Source: Planktothrix serta PCC 8927 (GTDB lineage Bacteria > Cyanobacteriota > Cyanobacteriia > Cyanobacteriales > Microcoleaceae). Taken from it: 58,527 bases of DNA. The translations under genes and the position numbers were made by a program. Shown here in pieces: positions 46,473 to 53,394 of the stretch. The stretch lies in contig NZ_LR734877.1 of NCBI RefSeq assembly GCF_900010725.2, positions 169,431 to 227,957 of the forward strand, written 5' to 3'. The notes below the pieces were generated by a model. The model was not told the DNA's origin. It worked only from the letters and a program-made list of their open reading frames with translations, and ran no database searches. Every line of letters begins with the position of its first letter. Position 1 is the first letter of the stretch.

Positions 46473-47030
46473 ATGGCTTTTAATTGGCATGAAGTTTGGG
46501 AGCGAAAGGGACGTTTAGAAACGACCAATTTAAAAGAGTTAGATGGGTTTGAAGAAACTACCATTGACCCGGAATGGGTAGCCAAGCAAATTAGTGATAT
46601 TTTAGAAATCAAACCCGATGATAAAGTCTTAGAAGTCGGTTGTGGGGCTGGGATGATTGCCCAATATTTAAACTGTGATTATGTCGGGATTGACTATTCA
46701 AAATCCTTAGTCCAAAAACATATTCAACTGCTGGGTCATTCAGTTTTACAGGGATCAGCGAATAATTTAATTTTTAAAGACCAATCCTTTGATAAAGTTT
46801 TTGCTTATAGTGTATTTCACTATTTCCCTGATTTAGATTACGCTAAAACCGTGATTCGAGAGATGAAAAGAGTTGCTAAAACGGCTATTTTTATTGGAGA
46901 TTTACCCTGCAAATCCCATCGTGCAGAACATCTTCTTTTTAATGCAGAAGATTTTAACGATGCTGAAACTACCCCAGGTTTTTATAATCCTGATCGATTT
47001 AATATCTTAATCAAAAATAAACTCTCTTAA
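46473..47030 (+). CDS. Class I SAM-dependent methyltransferase of the phosphonate operon
   Basis: A 185-residue methyltransferase with motif I KVLEVGCGAGMIAQYL, motif II YVGIDYSKSL and AYSVFHYFPDL. An AAAGGAGGG site precedes ATG 46473, 10 bases after the aminotransferase stop. The target is unknown. By position it may N-methylate AEP or modify the glycan acceptor. Confidence 0.8.
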   Translation: MAFNWHEVWERKGRLETTNLKELDGFEETTIDPEWVAKQISDILEIKPDDKVLEVGCGAGMIAQYLNCDYVGIDYSKSLVQKHIQLLGHSVLQGSANNLIFKDQSFDKVFAYSVFHYFPDLDYAKTVIREMKRVAKTAIFIGDLPCKSHRAEHLLFNAEDFNDAETTPGFYNPDRFNILIKNKLS

Positions 47031-47066
47031 TCCTGATAAACTAGAACTAAGGTTAGGAAATCGCCC

Positions 47067-48620
47067 ATGATAGAAAAGAAACCGATTCGGATTTATGTTG
47101 ATATGGTTGCTGACCTATTTCATGCGGGTCACGCCAATTTTTTGAAGCAAGCACGAGCTTTAGGGGATCAATTAATTGTTGGCATTCACTCGGATGAAAC
47201 CGTTGCTGGATACAAACGTCAACCTTTGATGAGTATGGCAGAAAGAATAGCAGTGGTTGAAAGTTGTCGCTATGTTGATGAAGTGATTCCTAATGCACCG
47301 CTAAATGTAACCTTAGACTACTTGAATCAATTAAAGATTGATTATGTTTGTCATGGCGATGATGTCTCTCCTGAAAATCTGGAAAAATGGTATGGAGAAA
47401 TTCACAAACAAGGTCGCCTCAAGTTAGTTCCTTATACTAAAAATATTTCTACCACTAATTTACTCCAGCGCGTTTCATCAAGAAGCAAATTTAATTTTAT
47501 CAGTCAACCCATTCAGGTTGATTTTGTCGCTTACCATGACTTACAAGCTCAAGCAGGACTATCCGTTTTTGAAGCCATGAGTCAACACTTTGATTGTCGT
47601 TGGTTAATTGGCCCTGAGCAACAACCCACAGGTGCAAAAGCCGCCGTTTTACTCGATCATACTCACCATCATCCTCAAATTAGAAAATCAGCGCAGGGTT
47701 ATCAATACTTATTTTATCTTCCCCATGACTTAGGAGATGTGGATGCTTATGAAATTGAAAAGCAACGGTTAAAGGAATTTAATATTATTTTTGTTCCCGG
47801 TTCGTTACACCGAAATTATGCTCAACAAGCATTAGGATTAAGTTATACACAACCTTTTCACAAACCCACCCAATTAATCTTACAAGGAGGCTGGCCAAAA
47901 TACGACAAAATCAACTTAGCTGAAAGTAATAATGAACTTTATTTAAAGTTAACCAACTTACCTTATGAATCTACCATTTTATATGCACCAACTTGGGGAC
48001 ATACGAGAGAATGGGAACAACTGTTACCCCTGTTTAAGAAACTTCCCTGTAACTTGATTATCAAAAATCATATTTATGTTAATCCAGGTCAAGCTTACCC
48101 CAAAGGGTTAGAAGCAATGTATGAAAGTTGTCTTCGTTCTGTTCAAGAAATGGAGGAATTTGCTTTAAACGATAACCCACCTAATATTATCGTAGCTCCC
48201 AGAACCTTAAATATCTGTACCCTATTTCCTTTTGTTGATATTTTAGTTTCGGATCAATCCTCAGTCAGTATAGAATTTCTTCCCTTTGGAACCAGTATAG
48301 AAACAGGTCGTTTTAATCCTGATCCGAATCAACTTAAACCTCAATCGAGTTTAATTTCTCAGGATGTTTTATTTATGCCTTTTGAACAACTTCAGGACGT
48401 TTTTGCTTCTGAGAAATCGTTCACAGATTTTATCAAAGAACAAAAACAAAAATCTGATCGTCAACAGATTGTTAACCAAAAAATTAAATTTTCAGGTCAA
48501 TTAATTGCTCAATTAATTGATCGCTATCTTTCATTCTGGCAAGTTCATGAACATCCAATTCAACCCCATACAGCCTTTGAAGCCCTGATGAATCAATGGC
48601 ATGATTTACTTTTAAGTTAA
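47067..48620 (+). CDS. Ethanolamine-phosphate-cytidylyltransferase-like domain fused to TagF-like phosphotransferase
   Basis: A 517-residue fusion. Residues 5-135 are a cytidylyltransferase: HAGH at 19-22, YVDEVIPNAP, CHGDD, and ISTT at 127-130 for CTP. This is most like eukaryote-type CTP:phosphoethanolamine cytidylyltransferase, and AEP is the C-P analogue of phosphoethanolamine. Residues 150-517 resemble CDP-glycerol/ribitol phosphotransferases (APTWGHTREW, the SDQSSVSIEFLPFG acceptor-site block). It may activate AEP or phosphoethanolamine and transfer it to a glycan or polymer. The precise reaction is inference. Confidence 0.82.
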   Translation: MIEKKPIRIYVDMVADLFHAGHANFLKQARALGDQLIVGIHSDETVAGYKRQPLMSMAERIAVVESCRYVDEVIPNAPLNVTLDYLNQLKIDYVCHGDDVSPENLEKWYGEIHKQGRLKLVPYTKNISTTNLLQRVSSRSKFNFISQPIQVDFVAYHDLQAQAGLSVFEAMSQHFDCRWLIGPEQQPTGAKAAVLLDHTHHHPQIRKSAQGYQYLFYLPHDLGDVDAYEIEKQRLKEFNIIFVPGSLHRNYAQQALGLSYTQPFHKPTQLILQGGWPKYDKINLAESNNELYLKLTNLPYESTILYAPTWGHTREWEQLLPLFKKLPCNLIIKNHIYVNPGQAYPKGLEAMYESCLRSVQEMEEFALNDNPPNIIVAPRTLNICTLFPFVDILVSDQSSVSIEFLPFGTSIETGRFNPDPNQLKPQSSLISQDVLFMPFEQLQDVFASEKSFTDFIKEQKQKSDRQQIVNQKIKFSGQLIAQLIDRYLSFWQVHEHPIQPHTAFEALMNQWHDLLLS

Positions 48621-48656
48621 GCTGTGTTGAATTTAATAATTAAAACTAGGAGATGA

Positions 48657-51164
48657 ATGATGTCAATTGATCCACAAATCTTAGAAACCTTAGAACCGTT
48701 AATTGATCAACTTCCAGAAGTTTATCAATCGATTTACTTAGGGAAGGAATTAGTTCGGGAAGGTTTACGTCAAAATGATTGGGAAAGGCTAGAAGTCATT
48801 AAAGATTATATTAAACCCGGTCAGACGATATTAGATGTGGGTTCTAACGTTGGTTTTTTTACGATTAATCTAGCAAAAATGTTTCCTGACAATGTATTTG
48901 TCAGCGTTGAAAAACAATATAGTTATGCTCGTCTACAAGCCGAATTAATTAAATTAGAAGGGGTTAAAAATGTTATTTTAATTAATTCTGTTGTAACTTC
49001 AGATTGGCTAATTAAAGCTTCCCAATCCTGTACTTATTTTGATGTGACTCTTTTACTTTCTGTCTTACATCATATTGAAGACGCAGAATATTTTTTAACA
49101 GAACTGAACAAAATTTCCAAATCTTTTATTATGGAACTTCCTCACCCCGATGAGTCTAGGGTGTGTGGAAAAGATATTTTAAAAACCCAGCTTACCTTGG
49201 ATAAAATTAGCCAAGTTAAACCCGTTTTTATTAAAATGAATTATGAAGCTACAACCCATTGTGATACCGAATTAACCCGCTCATTTTACTATGCGGATTC
49301 ACCGGATTACGAAAGAGAAGCGTTGTTTCCTTATATTGGCTATCCCTTAAACCCTCGTAACTATATTATTAAATCAACGGATCAAGGTGTTGTCATTCAT
49401 AAATCCCATCTGAAGCAAGATATTCAGATCATTCCAGGTGTTCTCCTTTATGATATTGCTCAAATTGGACAAATTTTTGCTCCTCAATATGAAACAGTTA
49501 AACAGCAAATAGAATCCCAATTTAAACGGCTTAATACTCTTGATAATGTAGCGGATATTAGACCTTGGAATCTATTATTTACAGCCGAGGGTCTAAAATT
49601 TATTGATTATCAATATACTTCTGATTTAGATGTAGATTTAAAATTTGATCATCAAAGAGACTTTAACCTCATCTGCAATTTTATCAATGACCTATTTGGC
49701 ATTTACCCTAAACCTCAAATTTTGATTGATGGCGTTTTTTTCCAACTTTACCAAACAGGAATTGCCAGGGTTTGGAAATCTTTACTCGAAGAATGGTCTA
49801 CTCAAGACTTTAGTAAACATATTTTAGTCTTAGATCGAGCCGGAACATCGCCCCGCATCCGTGGCATCCGATATCGAACTATTCCAGCTTATAGTTATAG
49901 TAGCACAGACCAAGATAAGCAAATGTTGCAGTATATCTGCGATGAAGAAGAAGCAGATTTATTCATTTCAACATACTATACTACTCCTCTAACAACCCCT
50001 TCAGTTTTTATGGCTTATGATATGATTCCTGAAGTTTTAGGGGGAAATTTGAATGAACCCATGTGGCGAGAAAAACATCATGCCATTCGCCATGCTTCTA
50101 CTTATATTTCTATTTCTGAAAATACAGCAAAGGATTTAGTCAAGCTGTTTCCTAATCTCTCTTTAGATGCCGTTACAGTCGCCCATTGTGGTGTATCTTC
50201 TATCTATACTCAGGCTACGGTAGAAGAAATTCGGCAATTTAGAATTAAATATGGAATTTATAAACCCTATTTTATTCTCGTGGGGATGAGCAATGGTTAT
50301 AAAAATGGAGAACTATTTTTTAAAGCTTTTTCTCAACTTTGTACTGCTCATGGCTTTGAGTTAGTTTGTACGGGAACAGGTGCTTTCTTTATGTCAGAAT
50401 TTAGACAATATACCCCTGGAGTTGTTGTTCATCCTTTACAACTCAATGATGAAGAATTAAAAGCGGCTTATTCAGGAGCCGTAGCTTTAGTTTATCCTTC
50501 TATTTATGAAGGATTTGGCTTACCGATTTTGGAAGCTTTAGCTTGTGGCTGTCCTGTGATTACTTGTTCTAATGCTTCAATTCCTGAAGTCGCTGGAGAA
50601 GCAGCTTTATATGTCAATGATCATGATGTAAATGGATTAACAGATGCTTTGTGTGAAGTACAGAAACCCAAAGTCCGTGAGTTTTTAATCGAAGCAGGTT
50701 TAGAACAAGCTAAAAAGTTCTCTTGGTCAAAAATGGCTGATCAGGTCAGTTTAGCTTTAATAAATGCAACACTTTTGCCCCTAAATTTGAGAGAGATCAA
50801 TTTAGTTGTTTTTCCCGATTGGACTCAACCAGAAGAAACCCTTTATTTAGAGTTGGGAACTATTATCCAAGCTATCTCAAATCACCCTGACAGAAGCCAA
50901 ATTACTTTACTGATTGATAATAGTAATATTATTGATGAAGATGCAGATTTAGCTTTATCTAGCGTGATTATGAACCTTATGATGGAAGCAGAATTTGAGG
51001 TTGATGAGAGTGTAGAAATGACTTTAATTGGAAACTTGAGTCAAATGCAGTGGAAAGCTTTATTAACTCATGTTCAAGGGTGGATTAGACTAGAGCATGA
51101 AAATCAAGAGGCGATCGCATCCGTCTGTGCAGAAATTATCCCAATTTATGATTTGACTATTTAG
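48657..51164 (+). CDS. Methyltransferase, kinase-like and GT4 glycosyltransferase fusion
   Basis: An 835-residue protein. Residues 40-180 are a class I methyltransferase (TILDVGSNVGFFTINLA). Residues about 200-345 include DIRPWNLLF and LKFIDYQYT, which resemble the catalytic and metal loops of a WbdD-type kinase (HxDlrPwN, DFD) but without a visible N-lobe. Residues 350-700 are a GT4 glycosyltransferase (YDMIPEVLGG; EGFGLPILEALACGCPVI). The last 120 residues are unassigned. Two ATGs lie at the start (48657 and 48660). It is the last gene of the operon. A role in surface glycan assembly or chain end modification is likely. Confidence 0.8.
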   Translation: MMSIDPQILETLEPLIDQLPEVYQSIYLGKELVREGLRQNDWERLEVIKDYIKPGQTILDVGSNVGFFTINLAKMFPDNVFVSVEKQYSYARLQAELIKLEGVKNVILINSVVTSDWLIKASQSCTYFDVTLLLSVLHHIEDAEYFLTELNKISKSFIMELPHPDESRVCGKDILKTQLTLDKISQVKPVFIKMNYEATTHCDTELTRSFYYADSPDYEREALFPYIGYPLNPRNYIIKSTDQGVVIHKSHLKQDIQIIPGVLLYDIAQIGQIFAPQYETVKQQIESQFKRLNTLDNVADIRPWNLLFTAEGLKFIDYQYTSDLDVDLKFDHQRDFNLICNFINDLFGIYPKPQILIDGVFFQLYQTGIARVWKSLLEEWSTQDFSKHILVLDRAGTSPRIRGIRYRTIPAYSYSSTDQDKQMLQYICDEEEADLFISTYYTTPLTTPSVFMAYDMIPEVLGGNLNEPMWREKHHAIRHASTYISISENTAKDLVKLFPNLSLDAVTVAHCGVSSIYTQATVEEIRQFRIKYGIYKPYFILVGMSNGYKNGELFFKAFSQLCTAHGFELVCTGTGAFFMSEFRQYTPGVVVHPLQLNDEELKAAYSGAVALVYPSIYEGFGLPILEALACGCPVITCSNASIPEVAGEAALYVNDHDVNGLTDALCEVQKPKVREFLIEAGLEQAKKFSWSKMADQVSLALINATLLPLNLREINLVVFPDWTQPEETLYLELGTIIQAISNHPDRSQITLLIDNSNIIDEDADLALSSVIMNLMMEAEFEVDESVEMTLIGNLSQMQWKALLTHVQGWIRLEHENQEAIASVCAEIIPIYDLTI

Positions 51165-51176
51165 AACCGGAAAATG

Positions 51177-51608
51177 TCAAACCTCAGCAAGTTGTTTTTG
51201 GGACTCTAGCCACTGTTGATAAGCCACTTCATCTCCTCCAAATGAATCAACAGAGACTTCACGCTCTGGCATCGGGTTGAGGGTTGCATTGATGGGACTG
51301 TACTTGCAATAGCAGATCACAACCATATCGAAGTCCATTCCAACAGGGATATCTGGTGTATAGGTTTCGACCCGTGTAACTTCCCAATCACTCTGACGGT
51401 AATGAGTTGAAGACTCTGGATAGTTAGAATCAGTAAACTGATCAACTCGGATGAACTCTGGGGGACGGTATCCAAGTTCAGGTAATGCCTTGTCAGAGCA
51501 ATCGTAATGCTCAAATAAGGTTTTTGTGAGAGAGCCAGTGTGAGCATATTTGCGATCTTTCCAACCGGGTTGACGCTTTTCTGCTCGAAAGACAATCCAT
51601 TTACGCAT
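51177..51608 (-). CDS. Hypothetical protein of a four-gene cassette
   Basis: A 143-residue protein, rich in Tyr, Trp and charged residues (WIVFRAEKRQPGWKD, PPEFIRVDQFTDSN, DMVVICYCKYSPI). No motif that I recognise. It is the last of four adjacent minus-strand genes; its ATG shares a base with the previous stop (TAATG). The gene is convergent with the phosphonate operon. Confidence 0.6.
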   Translation of the reverse strand: MRKWIVFRAEKRQPGWKDRKYAHTGSLTKTLFEHYDCSDKALPELGYRPPEFIRVDQFTDSNYPESSTHYRQSDWEVTRVETYTPDIPVGMDFDMVVICYCKYSPINATLNPMPEREVSVDSFGGDEVAYQQWLESQKQLAEV

Positions 51609-51817
51609 TAGCCTTCCTCCTTTTGGGTATCGTAATAGGATTTGGGAAATTCAGTTTTTCCCTCAAACACACAATCAACTTCAAGAACAGGATTACCCGT
51701 TTTCTCTATATCAACCAATTGCCAGCCGTATTTCTCAGCCATTTCTTCACAACAATCCCCATCGACTGCTGCATGGCGTGATTTGTTTTCATCTTCATCA
51801 TATCTAGGTTTTGGCAT
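51608..51817 (-). CDS. Hypothetical small acidic protein
   Basis: A 69-residue acidic protein (PKPRYDEDENKSRHAAVDGD, EEMAEKYGWQLVDIEKTGNP), with CC in the middle. Unknown family. It is second from the 3' end in the four-gene cassette and coupled to the next gene by TAATG. Confidence 0.55.
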   Translation of the reverse strand: MPKPRYDEDENKSRHAAVDGDCCEEMAEKYGWQLVDIEKTGNPVLEVDCVFEGKTEFPKSYYDTQKEEG

Positions 51818-51841
51818 CGTTAAATTGCTCCTAGTTTGGAG

Positions 51842-52051
51842 TCAATCTTTTATCGTTTCTTGCACAATTTCACCCTTATACTTTCCTAATCGATATAAAG
51901 TTAGTGGACTGTGACGGTTATGTTCTTCTACCATAGCGATTAATTCATCCAGTGCTAGGGTAACAGCGTCAATTTTGCGAATAGCCTCCCGCCAGTTCGC
52001 AACAGAACGCGCTCTTGTCTCTGCATCAGGTATTGTGCGTGGGTTATTCAT
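51842..52051 (-). CDS. Hypothetical small helical protein
   Basis: A 69-residue protein likely to be helical (VANWREAIRKIDAVTLALDE). ATG 52051 overlaps the stop of the gene upstream by four bases (ATGA), while the longer frame to 52063 starts with TTG. Unknown function. Confidence 0.55.
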   Translation of the reverse strand: MNNPRTIPDAETRARSVANWREAIRKIDAVTLALDELIAMVEEHNRHSPLTLYRLGKYKGEIVQETIKD

Positions 52052-52392
52052 GGTAGATTCCAAATCCTTTTACTTTCTTGAGTGGTTGCTTCCACCGCAT
52101 CAGCCGTGACTGAAGCTTGTTCAATAGTTTGGCTCAATAAATTGATCATAGCACTAGGAGCAATAGGTTGAGCCTCAGCGATCGCTAATGTCAGAGTAGC
52201 TAGACGAGAATAAGGATTTCTCAGACGTTCTCCGCCATTTTGTAATTGCTCCAATTCTGGAATTGTTTCCTCCGTCTCACCATAGTCTTCAAACAAATCA
52301 TACTCGGCTGTTTTTGCCTGATCAATCAGTTCAACTAAACGTCGTTGCAGGTTGAAAATAATCGTCAAAGTTTGAGGGGATACTTTTGCCAT
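52048..52392 (-). CDS. Hypothetical helical protein, first gene of the cassette
   Basis: A 114-residue, mainly helical protein (IIFNLQRRLVELIDQAKTAE, then an acidic stretch, then SRLATLTLAIAEAQP). Unknown family. Start ATG 52392; the promoter lies toward 52400-52500. Together with the three genes after it, it forms an overlapping unit. Confidence 0.55.
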   Translation of the reverse strand: MAKVSPQTLTIIFNLQRRLVELIDQAKTAEYDLFEDYGETEETIPELEQLQNGGERLRNPYSRLATLTLAIAEAQPIAPSAMINLLSQTIEQASVTADAVEATTQESKRIWNLP

Positions 52393-52514
52393 ATTGAACT
52401 TATATAAATGTACAACCTACCACAATACAATGATTTGCTGTTAACTAGGTTAGAGAAAATCCCGCTATAATAGCAGATAACCTTAATTTGCTATACAGTT
52501 TATCCTTAAGAATA

Positions 52515-53018
52515 ATGAAAGTTATTGAAATTACTGAAACAATAGACGCACTTGCGGACTATGCAAATAGTCAAGAAGTGATTATTTTAACCCAAAATGG
52601 AGAAGTAATCGCAGCGCTAACGCCACTAAAATTCGATCAGAATATAGACAACATTCCTGGTGATTTGAGAGAGATGATCGAGGAAAAACAGTCTCGAAAA
52701 AAAACTGAATTGGAAACCACTTTTTATCAGCTTGTCGAGCAATGGAGAAGAGAAACTCGCGGGGTTTCCTCCACTGAACAATTATCAATGCACTCAGCCT
52801 ATCAGCAAATTATTGGTATGGGTAGTGATGTGATCCCAATGCTGTTGCGGGAACTGGAAAGAAATTCTGGGCGTTGGTTTTGGGCTTTAAAATCAATTAC
52901 CCGCGAAGATCCGGTAACTCCCGAACAGCAGGGAAACACAAAAGAAATGATTGAATCTTGGTTAAATTGGGGGAGAAAAAAGGGTTATATAGCAAGTCTA
53001 AATCAATTGTATAAATAG
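52515..53018 (+). CDS. Phd/YefM-like N-terminal domain with a conserved cyanobacterial C-terminal domain
   Basis: A 167-residue protein. Residues 1-38 resemble a Phd-type antitoxin start (VIEITETIDALADYAN, VIILTQNGEVIAALTPL). After a charged linker, residues 95-160 match a domain recurring in cyanobacteria (AYQQIIGMGSDVIPMLLREL, RWFWALKSITREDPV, SWLNWGRKKGY). The last residues IASLNQLYK are coded by sequence identical to a MITE end (TATAGCAAGTCTAAAT), so the C terminus may have been replaced. ATG 52515 is preferred over an upstream alternative start. Confidence 0.7.
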   Translation: MKVIEITETIDALADYANSQEVIILTQNGEVIAALTPLKFDQNIDNIPGDLREMIEEKQSRKKTELETTFYQLVEQWRRETRGVSSTEQLSMHSAYQQIIGMGSDVIPMLLRELERNSGRWFWALKSITREDPVTPEQQGNTKEMIESWLNWGRKKGYIASLNQLYK

Positions 53019-53036
53019 TTTGACATCCAATTCATC

Positions 53037-53239
53037 GTAGGGGGACGGCGCGCCCAAAGTCCGTCAACTTAAGCCTCCGAAGCCCTGAACTCAAGTTCGG
53101 GCTAAAAGCTGAAGTTATCTAAAGATAACTAAGATCATTCTTCATTAACCCGTTTTAACGGGTTTTAGCTTTGAGCCTGAAATTTATTTCCAGGCTTTTA
53201 GACTTAAGTTGACACGCTTTGGGCGCGCCTCGCCCCTAC
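53037..53239. repeat. Composite multi-hairpin repeat with outer and inner inverted repeats
   Basis: Outer arms 53037-53059 and 53217-53239 (imperfect GTAGGGGGACGGCGCGCCCA type). Inner perfect 11-base arms GTCAACTTAAG (53063-53073) and CTTAAGTTGAC (53203-53213). Inside are four hairpins: 53081-53103, 53113-53130 (AGTTATCT/AGATAACT), 53147-53164 (AACCCG...CGGGTT) and 53174-53196. Same subtype as 38598-38772. Confidence 0.85.
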
Positions 53240-53258
53240 AGGGGAATATAGATATTTT

Positions 53259-53393
53259 TTGAGATTAATAATCACCACTCAAGTTTCTACAAGAGCTAAT
53301 TTCCGAGCTAAACTTTGTGTAGCACGTCAAAAACACGGCAATCAGACATTTAGTGATAGTGTAGAACTGCTGAGAGAGGATAGAAATCGTTAA
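53259..53393 (+). pseudogene. Short antitoxin-like fragment
   Basis: A 44-codon open frame from TTG to the stop at 53391-53393 reads VSTRANFRAKLCVARQKHG and FSDSVELLREDRNR, with the look of the end of a small antitoxin. It begins 19 bases after the composite repeat and has no ribosome site. It could be the displaced 3' end of a gene cut by the repeat. Weak evidence. Confidence 0.3.
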
Positions 53394-53394
53394 A

